Shown here: piece after piece, positions 7,827 to 15,836 of the stretch
Position numbering within the stretch: position 1 is the stretch's first letter
How the letters are laid out: each line of letters opens with the position of its first letter
Source: Cloacibacillus sp. An23
GTDB lineage: Bacteria > Synergistota > Synergistia > Synergistales > Synergistaceae
DNA: 64,000 bases
Direction of reading: 5' to 3'
NCBI RefSeq assembly: GCF_002159945.1
Contig: NZ_NFJQ01000012.1
Coordinates: 1-64,000, forward strand
Program-made: the position numbers and the translations under genes
Notes under the pieces: model-generated
Told to the model about the DNA's origin: nothing
Database searches by the model: none
The model's input: only the letters and a program-made list of their open reading frames with translations

Positions 7827-9090
7827 CTGCACTCTCCTTTACATCAGGCTGCCGTGTCATAGCGGTGCTGAGCGGTATCATGTTGCCGTTCACGAGGTAG
7901 GCATCTCCGCCCTCTTCCGCCGGGATCGGGTTCATGTCTTCCATCTCGCGGATGTCGTTCGCGTTCATTACTCCGTTTTGACGCATAAAGTTGTAATAAT
8001 TTGTTTTCGTCGCCATCGCGACACGCGACTTGGAATTCAGATTAAATTTGAAAAAGTATCCCAGTTCTTTCTCTTCTTGAGTCAGAAGCACCCGGCGCAG
8101 TTCCTCTTCCCACTGCACGATGCGCGGATAGATGCATTGCTGGTCGAATTCCATACTCTGGTGCTCGATGTTGCTGAAAGTAGCGCGGTCCAGAATCGCT
8201 ATCTTATGCGGCGGCACGCCGAAGAAGCGGCAGACCTCGTGCATCTGATAGCTCCTTGTTTCAAGGAACTGCGCCGCGTCGTTCGGGATCGTAAGCTGCT
8301 GGAATTTCATGTCCTCCTCAAGAAACATGACGCGCTGCGCGTTGCTCAGCCCTTCGTATGACTCCTTGAACGACTTTTTGAAATTATCCAGCGCCTCCTG
8401 GCTCAGCGCCCGCGGATACGTAGCGATGCCTGACGCAAGAGCGCCGTTTTCAAAGAAACGCGAGCCGTATTCCTCTCCTGCAATCGCCAATCCCAGCGCG
8501 TCGCGTGCGAGTGATACGAATCTCATGCCGACTACGCCGTCGCCCAGCCCGCGCAGGTGCAGCATACGTTTTTCATCCAGGATGACTTCGCCGTTTTGCA
8601 CTGCGACGCGGTAATAGAGTTTCCGTGTATCAAGGTCGCGCTCTTTTATTACGCGCCACGACGGGATAGGCCAAAGACCGACTACCTCTCCCAGTCTGTT
8701 GCGCTGCACCTCGGCGTAGCCGTTGCCCCACAGCTCCAGATTGAATGTCATTGTTTTCTTGAAGTCGGAGGCGGTCATTTCCGGGTTGGGCTCAAAGCGG
8801 AGCAGGTCAGCCAGGCCCCCGTGTACTCTTTCTTTGCCGCCGTTCGGCATCGTCCGCATAAAGTGAAGCGGAGACGCCCCGATTTCCGACGCAATAACGC
8901 GGATACAGGCATATACAGCCATGACCCGCACTGCGTCGGCTTCGGTTATTGTCTGTCCGACCTTTGACAGCGCTCCGAGCATCGGCATACACATAAGCCA
9001 CTGAGTAATTGGGTCGTCAGTCTCGGCGACAAGCCTGTTGTAAAGAGTCTTCACCTTGGCCAGGAACCCGCCTTTTTCTTTTCTCACCAC
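7816..9090 (-). CDS. Phage portal protein (HK97 type)
   Basis: Forms the dodecameric DNA entry ring. About 424 residues with typical portal features: TEADAVRVMAVYACIRVIA near the N-terminus, ELWGNGYAEVQRNRLGEV, the GEEYGSRFFENGALASG helix, and a C-terminal FRFFGVPPHK-like motif (CRFFGVPPHKIAIL). The open frame reaches an ATG at 9108 that overlaps the terminase stop but has no ribosome site. GTG 9090 is preferred because AGGAGGT lies 9 bases upstream. It is followed at once by the protease and capsid genes. Confidence 0.92.
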   Translation of the reverse strand: MVRKEKGGFLAKVKTLYNRLVAETDDPITQWLMCMPMLGALSKVGQTITEADAVRVMAVYACIRVIASEIGASPLHFMRTMPNGGKERVHGGLADLLRFEPNPEMTASDFKKTMTFNLELWGNGYAEVQRNRLGEVVGLWPIPSWRVIKERDLDTRKLYYRVAVQNGEVILDEKRMLHLRGLGDGVVGMRFVSLARDALGLAIAGEEYGSRFFENGALASGIATYPRALSQEALDNFKKSFKESYEGLSNAQRVMFLEEDMKFQQLTIPNDAAQFLETRSYQMHEVCRFFGVPPHKIAILDRATFSNIEHQSMEFDQQCIYPRIVQWEEELRRVLLTQEEKELGYFFKFNLNSKSRVAMATKTNYYNFMRQNGVMNANDIREMEDMNPIPAEEGGDAYLVNGNMIPLSTAMTRQPDVKESADEE

Positions 9091-9104
9091 ATACAGACAC
9101 CTCC

Positions 9105-10802
9105 TCATATAGCGACGACGCCGCGCATCTCATATATGCTCGGGGCATTGCCACCCTGCGTCGTCGCACGCCCTATCGCCATGACGGCGGAGACTGGGCC
9201 GTCAATTTTTTCTCTGCTTTTTTCTTTATCGAGCTTAATATTGCCCGCCGGGTCCTGGCGAATGACGACGTTGCTCATCATCCAGTTCATGACGGGGTTG
9301 CCTCCGTGATGATATTTTTTCGACATGATAAGAATTTCGAGCTGTTTTGCCGCAGGACTGATGCTTAGAAATCCCTGTTGGAATTTGACCATTTCAATGC
9401 CATGGTCGATAAGGTGGTTCGTTATCTCCGTCGCGTTGTAGGGGTCGTAGGCGAGCTCGCGTATCCTGTAGCGGCGCGCGAGCTCAAGTATCCTGTGCTC
9501 TATGAAATCATAATCAATTACCGAACCTTCCGTCGCGTGTACCACGCCGTCGCGCACCCACACGTCATACGGAACTCTGTCGCGGCGCACTCTGTCCTCG
9601 ATACGGTCTTTGGGCACCCAGAACTCATAGATATTCTTGTATGTGCCGTCCGGCTGAGGAAATGTGAGCGTCAAGGCCGAGATGTCAGTCGTCGTCGATA
9701 GGTCCAGCCCGCCGTAGCACTCGCATCCGGTCAAATCCGAGGCGTTGACCTCGCCTGCCGTCTCATTCCATTTATCCGGCGTGATCCAGACGCTTTCCGC
9801 GCTTGTCCAGACGTTCATGTGAAGGCGAAGGAACGGATTGAGCGCGGCTGGAGACGAGAGCGCATATCTGGCCTTCCTGCGAAGATCGCTGATTTCGACC
9901 GAAACGCCGAGGTTCGGATTCGGCTTCATCCAGTTAAGCTCGTCCTGCCAGTCGTCTCCATCGTCAAGCGTGAATATCATCCCGAAAAATTCGTCGTCCG
10001 GTATGACGCCCTGTAGAATTTTCTCGGTATGGTTATGCTTTTCCCGGCATATCCCGTTCTGGTTGACGCCGGCCGTTGTGATGGAAAACAGAAGCGGCTG
10101 CCGGCGCGCTCCCGTAGCCGTGTCGATAAGATCGTACACGTCTCTGGTTTTATGCGCGTGCAGCTCGTCGATTATTCCTCCGTGAACATTGAGCCCGTCA
10201 AGCGTGTCTTTGTCGGAGCCGAGGGGCTCAAACTTTGAAGCGCTGTCCAGAACGAACATACTGCTTGAGTTGACTGTGATAAATTTCTTGAGTTCCGGCG
10301 AGCTGCGAACCATGCGCTGAGCTTCCGAGAACACAATCTTCGCCTGCTCGCGTTTCGTAGCGACGACATATATTTCGGCTCCGGGCTCTCCGTCTCCGTC
10401 AAGAAGGAAAAGGCCGTTGCCGGCGGCGAACGTACTCTTTCCGTTTTTCCTAGCGACCTCCAGGTATGCCGTTCGGAAGCGCCGCAGGCCGTCTTTCTTG
10501 CGCCGCCATCCATACAGCGTATAGACTATAAACTGTTCCCACGTAGAAAGAACGAACGGTCTGCCGGCGAACTCTCCCTTGGAATGGTGCAGAAAAGAGA
10601 AAAACTTGAGCACTCTTTCCGCCTGCTTCTCGTCGAAATAGTATCCGCGCCGGCCTGCGCTTTTTAAATCGTTGATATGGCGCTCTACAGCGAGCCTTAC
10701 CCACCTGCACACCGGTATTTTTTCGTTTACGACGCAGTCGATATATCTCCTGGCCCAACGGATTGAATTTTCTCTAGGACGCCCCGCCCCTAAGAGCCGC
10801 AT
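9105..10802 (-). CDS. Terminase large subunit
   Basis: The DNA-packaging motor, about 565 residues. The ATPase domain shows Walker A ARKNGKST (about residues 117-124) and a Walker B region GGIIDELHAH (about 207). The C-terminal nuclease begins at YGGLDLSTTTD (Asp about 356) and continues to YDPYNATEI and a final AVMAIGRA helix. It resembles the HK97/phiC31 TerL class. The frame extends to a GTG at 10814, but ATG 10802 has a GGAGGT at better spacing. It overlaps the small subunit gene by 29 bases. Confidence 0.94.
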   Translation of the reverse strand: MRLLGAGRPRENSIRWARRYIDCVVNEKIPVCRWVRLAVERHINDLKSAGRRGYYFDEKQAERVLKFFSFLHHSKGEFAGRPFVLSTWEQFIVYTLYGWRRKKDGLRRFRTAYLEVARKNGKSTFAAGNGLFLLDGDGEPGAEIYVVATKREQAKIVFSEAQRMVRSSPELKKFITVNSSSMFVLDSASKFEPLGSDKDTLDGLNVHGGIIDELHAHKTRDVYDLIDTATGARRQPLLFSITTAGVNQNGICREKHNHTEKILQGVIPDDEFFGMIFTLDDGDDWQDELNWMKPNPNLGVSVEISDLRRKARYALSSPAALNPFLRLHMNVWTSAESVWITPDKWNETAGEVNASDLTGCECYGGLDLSTTTDISALTLTFPQPDGTYKNIYEFWVPKDRIEDRVRRDRVPYDVWVRDGVVHATEGSVIDYDFIEHRILELARRYRIRELAYDPYNATEITNHLIDHGIEMVKFQQGFLSISPAAKQLEILIMSKKYHHGGNPVMNWMMSNVVIRQDPAGNIKLDKEKSREKIDGPVSAVMAIGRATTQGGNAPSIYEMRGVVAI

Positions 10803-11241
10803 ATCCGCCGTCACCTCCGCCGCCCTTGTCGTCGGCGGACTTCATTACGCGCTGCTTTGCAGACGGAGTGAGGCCGAATTCAGCCTCAAGTTTCAACAGC
10901 TCTGACTGTGCGTCGCGCATTACGCGCCACGAAGGGTTATATCTTTCCCCGGACATTCCTTTATTAAGTACGACTCCGCGCTCCATGACGTCGGCAAGCG
11001 CTTCTTTATATATCCCGAGCAGGTCTATGTATCGCCCGAATGCGCGCCTGTCGCTTCTTTTTGCGACATTCATCGTGACAAGGCTGTCCCATAACTCCTT
11101 CTCGCCCGGAATATCCATGAAGCTTTCTGTGCAGTCTGCGTCTAACGGAAGCTCGACAAGCGGAGGCTGCTTTTTCTTATGGCTTCTGCCGCCGAGCTTC
11201 TTGATTCCCTCCGGCTTTGGTTTCCTTCCACGTGTGGCCAT
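10774..11241 (-). CDS. Terminase small subunit, P27 family
   Basis: About 155 residues beginning MATRGRKPKPEGIKKLGG, the hallmark opening of P27-type small terminases. Further family features are the FMDIPGEKELWDSLV region and a C-terminal helix ending in EAEFGLTPSAKQRV. It binds the packaging site and recruits TerL. ATG 11241 is chosen (GGAGGT, 6-base spacer). The frame is open to 11400, but that extension would cross the HNH-TerS spacer and its hairpins. The Gly-rich tail (KGGGGDGGYA) overlaps the TerL start. Confidence 0.91.
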   Translation of the reverse strand: MATRGRKPKPEGIKKLGGRSHKKKQPPLVELPLDADCTESFMDIPGEKELWDSLVTMNVAKRSDRRAFGRYIDLLGIYKEALADVMERGVVLNKGMSGERYNPSWRVMRDAQSELLKLEAEFGLTPSAKQRVMKSADDKGGGGDGGYAALRGGAS

Positions 11242-11336
11242 AGCTCCACCTCCATTTTTGCTGAAATTCGGGCGCGTTTTCACGCGTCGCCCAACCCGGT
11301 CTGGAGGCGTAAACCTCCAGAGATTTTGCCTCCCCC
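11242..11336 (-). other. HNH-TerS spacer with two inverted repeats; candidate cos region
   Basis: A 95-base gap between the HNH and TerS genes. It contains a 7-bp hairpin CTGGAGG/CCTCCAG with 6-base loop (11301-11320) and a GC-rich dyad GGGCG/CGCCC (11270-11292) with alternating CG steps inside. In HK97-like cohesive-end phages that carry an HNH protein, cos lies near HNH-TerS. The assignment to cos is inference from position and symmetry; no cohesive end sequence can be read from an integrated prophage. Confidence 0.35.
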
Positions 11337-11726
11337 TTATACCCTCGCAGTACGTTTTTTCCGTTCTTCCGCCGTCTTTTTGTTGTGACATGCAGTACAT
11401 AACGCCTGAAGGTTGTCGAAGTCGGTCATCGAGCCGCCGTCCCTTATCTCCAGCTTATGGTCGACTATGACTGCACTGACGATTCGATTTTCCTTGAAGC
11501 AATGCTCACATAGAGGATGGAGAGCCAAGTAACGCGCGCGTATGCGTTGCCATTTGGCGCTGTGATAAAACTTGTGAATCTCAGGACGCTCGGCATCATA
11601 GCGTTTATTGCCGTCTGCGGTTTTGTCTCGCGCATAGTCTTTATGTGCGGCGCAATATCGTTCGTTGTACTCAACCAGAGCACCGCAGCCTGGATACGCG
11701 CATGGTTTCTTCGACGCTTTAGGCAT
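11337..11726 (-). CDS. HNH endonuclease (packaging-associated)
   Basis: A 129-residue HNH nuclease. Two Cys pairs near the N-terminus (CAYPGC, CAAH) and the catalytic fold in the second half: PLCEHCF, AVIVDHKLEI, NLQALCTACHNKKT. The HNH histidine, asparagine and histidine are present, as is the zinc knuckle CxxC pair. In HK97-type phages this protein cooperates with TerL in cos cleavage, and the gene lies directly before the terminase genes as here. A GAGT-type ribosome site precedes the ATG. Confidence 0.92.
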   Translation of the reverse strand: MPKASKKPCAYPGCGALVEYNERYCAAHKDYARDKTADGNKRYDAERPEIHKFYHSAKWQRIRARYLALHPLCEHCFKENRIVSAVIVDHKLEIRDGGSMTDFDNLQALCTACHNKKTAEERKKRTARV

Positions 11727-11794
11727 TGCCGGTCACTCCTATCTTATATACTTTCAGTTACCTATATGCTTTATACCGGAAGTTTCCACATCAA

Positions 11795-11820
11795 TGTCCC
11801 ATATCTTATATTGTGGGACA
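11795..11820. promoter_or_regulatory. Inverted repeat upstream of HNH/terminase genes
   Basis: TGTCCCA (11795-11801) and TGGGACA (11814-11820) form a perfect 7-bp dyad around an AT-rich 12-base centre. On the plus strand it is followed by TTTGTTTT, so it could end plus-strand transcription. On the minus strand it sits about 70-95 bases before the HNH start, where an operator for a late promoter would lie (TATAAA-like element at about 11770). Both readings are possible. Confidence 0.4.
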
Positions 11821-11862
11821 TTTGTTTTAATACAAGGCAAGATTGCCGCATGCTTGACTGGA

Positions 11863-11897
11863 TGCGGCTTTGTAGGGCATTAAGCCGCACTGTTTTT
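11863..11897 (+). terminator. Plus-oriented terminator-like hairpin
   Basis: TGCGGCTT (11863-11870), 11-base loop, AAGCCGCA (11882-11889), then a run of five T (11893-11897) on the plus strand. No plus-strand gene lies nearby. It stands 41 bases beyond the end of the minus-strand recombinase gene, so if it works it would stop antisense transcription into that gene. Confidence 0.45.
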
Positions 11898-11937
11898 ATC
11901 CATGCGTTTTCAGACGGTTTAACCAATGGAACACAAC

Positions 11938-12537
11938 TCAGGCCATAATGCCGCCAATGCGCTGATAGACTGAATTCAGTTCGTCTTGAGTGATGCCTAT
12001 GTAACGTTTGGTGATGCCTATATCTGAATGGTTGAATATCTCTTTTATATACATTATGTCAACTCCGGCACGGAACGCATGATAACCGAAGCTTTTGCGC
12101 AGCGAATGACATGCGACGGGCTCCGTGACGCCCGCCCGGCGCGCCACGTTTTTGATAATTCTTCCCGCCTGCCGGCGTGACAGCGGCTTTATCCCGCTGT
12201 GATACGGCGACGGGAAAAGCCATCCCTCTGACGCCGCCATGCCGCAGGCGTCAAGCGCAGCAATCTGGCAGGCGATCGCGTCGCGCGCCGCTTTGACCAG
12301 CTCCACCTGTTTCCCTTTTCTCGTTTTCTGTTCGTTTATTACGTAGCAGTGCGCAATATGCCACTTATTCCCTGCCTTCTTTGCCACATCTGATATTTTC
12401 AAAGAGAGGATGTCTTGAACGCGCAGGCCGGTATGAAAACCCATTGCTATCAGGCAAAAATCACGAGGCCGCTCAGATGCGATTTCTTTCATGCGTTTGA
12501 TCTGCGCGACCTTACGTATCGGTTGGACGAGTTTCAT
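11938..12537 (-). CDS. Small tyrosine recombinase (catalytic domain only)
   Basis: A 199-residue protein of the lambda-integrase superfamily. The catalytic set is complete: Arg in TGLRVQDIL, Lys in QKTRKG, HSLRKS (HxxR), FNHSDI (His/Asn region) and the nucleophile Tyr in KRYIGI. The arm-binding and core-binding domains of full integrases are missing, giving half the usual length. The prophage has a separate full integrase at its right end, so this one probably does another job, such as inversion, resolution or accessory recombination. Location just before HNH/terminase is common in gut Firmicute-type prophages. Confidence 0.86.
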   Translation of the reverse strand: MKLVQPIRKVAQIKRMKEIASERPRDFCLIAMGFHTGLRVQDILSLKISDVAKKAGNKWHIAHCYVINEQKTRKGKQVELVKAARDAIACQIAALDACGMAASEGWLFPSPYHSGIKPLSRRQAGRIIKNVARRAGVTEPVACHSLRKSFGYHAFRAGVDIMYIKEIFNHSDIGITKRYIGITQDELNSVYQRIGGIMA

Positions 12538-12562
12538 ACTTTTGTCCTCTCATAAAAATATT

Positions 12563-12588
12563 GCCCGGCACAGACGAATGTGCCGGGC
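12563..12588 (-). terminator. Intrinsic terminator after the methyltransferase gene
   Basis: On the minus strand GCCCGGCACA, loop TTCGTC, TGTGCCGGGC forms a perfect 10-bp stem, followed by AATATTTTT. It lies 22 bases after the methyltransferase stop and before the recombinase start, so it would end or attenuate the upstream transcript. Confidence 0.75.
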
Positions 12589-12609
12589 TGTGTGTGGTGG
12601 TATGACTCC

Positions 12610-13380
12610 CTAGGAGGCAGGGCCAACTTGTATTTCAACGCCTTGCCGCGCGAGACGTTCTTTCGCCGCCTCGCACCAAGCCGCTTCTTTCTCCATTCCT
12701 ATCCATCTCCGTCCGAGAGCTTCGCATGCCGCTGCCGTCGTCCCGCTGCCAATGCAGTTGTCCAACACCGTTTCGCCGGGACGGGTATATGTGCGGATGA
12801 GCCACTCAAAGAGCGCCTGCGGCTTTTCCGTCGGATGTTTCGTCCGTGCTTCCTGCGGGAAATGAAGCACGCTGCGCGGGTATCTCGTTCCTGTATTCTC
12901 CTTATCTATGCTTTTGCCGTTGAAGCGATAGACTGCGCTCGTCTTGCTCTTACCGCGTTTTGTTTTGTACGGCCTGCCGCTCGTCATCTGAGGTTCGTAA
13001 TACGGCAGTTTCTTATAGAATATTAGAATGTTCTCATGAGCCCGGAGCGGCATCCTGTTCGCGTTCAAGAAGCCGCAGGCTTTCGTCTTCTCCCATATAA
13101 GCTCATACCTGAATTTCATTGGTCTAAGACAAGAATTTATAAGCTCAGTGACAAAAAGCTGCTGAGCCGTAAGACAGACGACGCCGTTATCCTTGAGGCA
13201 GACGTTCCATGCCCGCCAAAGCGGAGCTAATTCGATTTTTTTATCCCAATCACAGTTTGTGGTGCCGTAAGGCAGGTCGCAGAGGATCATATCGACGCTG
13301 CCTTTCAGTATCTTTCTAAAATGTTCCATGCAGTCCCCGTGATAGAGGACTCCGTTCTCTGTGCGCAAATATACAGACAT
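12610..13380 (-). CDS. DNA N-methyltransferase (beta class, N6-adenine or N4-cytosine)
   Basis: About 256 residues. Catalytic motif IV is DLPYG (about residue 36), a DPPY variant. SAM-binding motif I (DNCIGSGTT) lies near the C-terminus, the order of beta-class enzymes. The start at ATG 13380 (MSVYLRTENGVLYHGD) follows AGAGG at 5 bases; the longer open frame to 13428 is not needed. A solitary phage methyltransferase without a restriction partner most likely protects phage DNA. The recognition sequence cannot be predicted. Confidence 0.9.
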   Translation of the reverse strand: MSVYLRTENGVLYHGDCMEHFRKILKGSVDMILCDLPYGTTNCDWDKKIELAPLWRAWNVCLKDNGVVCLTAQQLFVTELINSCLRPMKFRYELIWEKTKACGFLNANRMPLRAHENILIFYKKLPYYEPQMTSGRPYKTKRGKSKTSAVYRFNGKSIDKENTGTRYPRSVLHFPQEARTKHPTEKPQALFEWLIRTYTRPGETVLDNCIGSGTTAAACEALGRRWIGMEKEAAWCEAAKERLARQGVEIQVGPAS

Positions 13381-13411
13381 ATAGACCTCTTTTTGATATA
13401 CTATCAGTAGT

Positions 13412-13469
13412 CTATGTGCCTTCATCACATAGATGAAGAGGCGGATAGGAGTTTCATTCCTTCCGCCTC
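13412..13469 (-). promoter_or_regulatory. Two adjacent hairpins in the leader of the methyltransferase gene
   Basis: Hairpin A: CTATGTG/CACATAG (13412-13432, 7-bp stem). Hairpin B: GAGGCGGA/TCCGCCTC (13438-13469, 8-bp outer stem with an inner AGGA/TCCT pairing). Both lie in the 227-base gap between the possible late regulator (13608) and the methyltransferase (13380). The rest of the gap contains a TATAATG element on the minus strand (about 13550-13556) without a clear -35. Regulation of late transcription by attenuation or by an activator is plausible but unproven. Confidence 0.4.
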
Positions 13470-13607
13470 GCCTCCAGTAAAAGCCTCTTCCGAAGCTCTT
13501 AACTCTATATTGACTATCCGAACCGTCCGCCCGGCTCGCTTGCCGATGCTAACATTATATCTATTGACAAAAACATAGCTAGGGCCATAGTGAGGACACC
13601 CAATTTT

Positions 13608-14135
13608 TCAATTCAGCTTTTTGTCCAGCTCCGGATCGTCGTAGAGCACGATCTCGCCCTCGCGCGGGTGCGTTATGAGGTACAGCGCTATCGTCCTGAC
13701 GATCTTGTTCCTGCGGCGGCGGACCGTCTTAGGCACGATACCGTCATAACGCCGCCCTATCATCGCCATTGCGCCGCCCTTGCCGTCGCGTATCTCGCCG
13801 CCGGGGCGCACGAAGGTCGAATACATCGCGAACAGCTCCCATGTCTCGGGCCATTGCTGCCGGTAGTCGTTGAAGGCGCGCGCTATGTTCTTCCAACCTC
13901 CGAGGAAGCAGACTATCTCGTCGAATTTGTTCTCAAGGATGTTCTGCGCCAGCGGAACGCCTTCACCGCCGTCGATATGTACGCCGTACTCTTCCTGAGA
14001 GCCTTTTTTCAGGTCGTGCAGCGTTACGGCGCTCGGCGGCTCCGCGCGGCCCAGCAGGATGGCGAGTCCATTGTCGAAGCAGGCTATAAACTTTATGAAA
14101 TTCATGACCTCTGAAAGAGTAGGCGTGTCGTGCAT
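13608..14135 (-). CDS. Unknown phage protein, possible late-transcription regulator
   Basis: About 175 residues (MHDTPTLSEVMNFIKFIACF). The C-terminal part is rich in Arg and could form a helix-turn-helix: IVPKTVRRRRNKIVRTIALYL. It is the last gene of the replication block and the gap after it leads to the late genes, the slot often used by late regulators in temperate siphophages. The open frame extends to 14480, but that portion shadows the SSB gene; ATG 14135 has AAGGAG at 6 bases. No family is recognised with certainty. Confidence 0.7.
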   Translation of the reverse strand: MHDTPTLSEVMNFIKFIACFDNGLAILLGRAEPPSAVTLHDLKKGSQEEYGVHIDGGEGVPLAQNILENKFDEIVCFLGGWKNIARAFNDYRQQWPETWELFAMYSTFVRPGGEIRDGKGGAMAMIGRRYDGIVPKTVRRRRNKIVRTIALYLITHPREGEIVLYDDPELDKKLN

Positions 14136-14158
14136 TGTCGTCTCCTTTGCGCCGCGCG

Positions 14159-14632
14159 CTAGAACGGTATGTCTGCGGCGGACGCGCCGCCCATGCCCTC
14201 TAAGCTGCTCAGATAGCTCTCGTCCATTTCCGGCATGTCGCCACCGTATACGCCTCCGCTTGACTGTTGCGCGATGGATTTTTTGTTTATCCAGCACATG
14301 GAGCCGAGCGAGAAATTCCATAGACGCGCTTCGATGACGGCCTCGTAGCGCTGGCTTTTCTCGTTGTGGTAGACGCGGGCGCGCGGGTTCTCGACCCGGG
14401 CCATTACCGCCGTGCCTTTGGCGATGTTCATGCGCTCGAGCTCGCGCGCGTAGTCTCCCCAGGCCGTGAGGCTCCACCACTGCTGGTACTTGTTTTCGTA
14501 CTGTCCTGTGGCTTCGTCCTTCGTGCTTTTACCGCAGGCGAGTGAGATGCTGAAATAATATTCCCCGCTCTTGCCCGTTCCGGCCCGCGTGCCGGCTACG
14601 AATCCCTCTACCGTGCAGATTGCCTTGCCCAT
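14159..14632 (-). CDS. ssb: Single-stranded DNA-binding protein
   Basis: A 157-residue OB-fold SSB: MGKAICTVEGFVAGT at the N-terminus, the YYFSISLACGKST strand, WWSLTAWGDYARELE and VMARVENPRARVYH typical of the SSB core, a Gly/Ser-rich linker, and an acidic-hydrophobic tip ending ADIPF that recruits partner proteins. It coats ssDNA in phage replication and sits next to the helicase gene, in the replication operon. It is distinct from a host SSB in having a Trp pair in the core. Confidence 0.88.
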   Translation of the reverse strand: MGKAICTVEGFVAGTRAGTGKSGEYYFSISLACGKSTKDEATGQYENKYQQWWSLTAWGDYARELERMNIAKGTAVMARVENPRARVYHNEKSQRYEAVIEARLWNFSLGSMCWINKKSIAQQSSGGVYGGDMPEMDESYLSSLEGMGGASAADIPF

Positions 14633-14657
14633 TTTCTCTGCCTCCGTTTTTATTTTT

Positions 14658-15836
14658 TCAGATGTTGAAGACGCTCGCGGCCTGTTTCAGCCTCTTCACG
14701 CGCTCCGCCGTCCCTCCGAAGGAAAGTGAGCGCGCGTTGAGGTCGAGCCGGAAGCTCTTGCCGCTCGCGTTTTTCCGCGTTTTCGTCACTGTGGCGACGA
14801 TGGCCGTTTCGCCGCCTTCGCTTTCGTCCTTGAGCAGCTCTATCTCGACGTCGGCGGCATCCTCGACGTAATGCCCTCCTGCGGCGTGCCCGCCGCTTCC
14901 GCTCTTCTGCGCCGCCTTGCTGCTGCGTCCCATCTGCGAGAGCAGGATGACCGCGATGCCGAGGTCTTCTTTGAGCGAGACTATCTTCGGGACGAGGTCG
15001 TAGACGGCTTCGAGCTCGGAGCGGTATTTGCCGATGAGCGTCAGATAGTCGATGATCACGAGGTCGGGCGCGACCTGGATTATGATGTTCGCCGCCTGAT
15101 CCCACGAATAGGGCTCTCCGCCGCGCGGCCTGCCTATGAGGCGGAAGCGCCCTGCGTCGCGCTCAAGTATCCTGCCGTATGCCTCTTTCACCGCCGGATG
15201 TTTGTCGTGTACCATGCGGTAGAGTTCGCTCTGAAAGCAGTTCATCTCCCGCATGAGACGGCGCGCTATAACGGTCTGAGGCGGCATGTCGAGCGAGAAG
15301 AACAGCAGCCTCGAATCGAGCGGCATCTGGTACATGAAATCGTCTACTGCGTTGAGGGCGAGCGACGTCTTCATGCTTCCGGGCGCTCCGACGAGCGCCA
15401 TCATCTCGCCTGGGTACAGGCCGCCGTATGCGCGGTCGAGCTCCACGACGCCGAAGCCGTAGCCTTCGAGGTTCTTCCATTCGGCGACCTCGCTCGTCAG
15501 CTTCGCAAGGTGCTGGCCGGAGGTGCTCGGGACGAGGCTGATGCCGTCTGACTCGGAGGAGAGCATGACGTCGTCGCCGTGCGACGGAAAGCGCGAGGCT
15601 TTCAGCGAACGGAAGCCCTCGGCGACCGCGCGCCTGATGACGGCGCCGGAGACGAGGACGTTCCCGCCGCCGTCGCTGCACAGCTTCGCGAGATGCTTCC
15701 CGACCGACATGGGGTTCATGCCTCTGGTGATGACGTCCTCCGCCTCTACGGCGAGGAGCTGGATCACGCCGTCCTCCCAGTCGTCCGGGCTGTCCCTGCG
15801 GGCGAGTTCGATGAATTTAGCCAGCTTCTCGGCCAT
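14658..15836 (-). CDS. Replicative DNA helicase, DnaB/RecA-like
   Basis: A 392-residue protein. The C-terminal half (about residues 120-392) is a DnaB-type RecA fold: Walker A GAPGSMKTS, a Walker B region APDLVIIDYLTLIG, and the VILLSQMGRSS motif of DnaB-like ATPases. The N-terminal part is shorter and different from bacterial DnaB, as in phage helicases loaded by a dedicated initiator. It overlaps the initiator gene by 20 bases, so helicase and initiator are coupled. It should unwind at the phage origin. Confidence 0.88.
   Translation of the reverse strand: MAEKLAKFIELARRDSPDDWEDGVIQLLAVEAEDVITRGMNPMSVGKHLAKLCSDGGGNVLVSGAVIRRAVAEGFRSLKASRFPSHGDDVMLSSESDGISLVPSTSGQHLAKLTSEVAEWKNLEGYGFGVVELDRAYGGLYPGEMMALVGAPGSMKTSLALNAVDDFMYQMPLDSRLLFFSLDMPPQTVIARRLMREMNCFQSELYRMVHDKHPAVKEAYGRILERDAGRFRLIGRPRGGEPYSWDQAANIIIQVAPDLVIIDYLTLIGKYRSELEAVYDLVPKIVSLKEDLGIAVILLSQMGRSSKAAQKSGSGGHAAGGHYVEDAADVEIELLKDESEGGETAIVATVTKTRKNASGKSFRLDLNARSLSFGGTAERVKRLKQAASVFNI

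Noticed and set aside
13608-14480. 290-residue version of the possible late regulator
   Set aside because: The first 115 codons run through the SSB gene in another frame, with Arg-rich low-complexity sequence; ATG 14135 has a good ribosome site.
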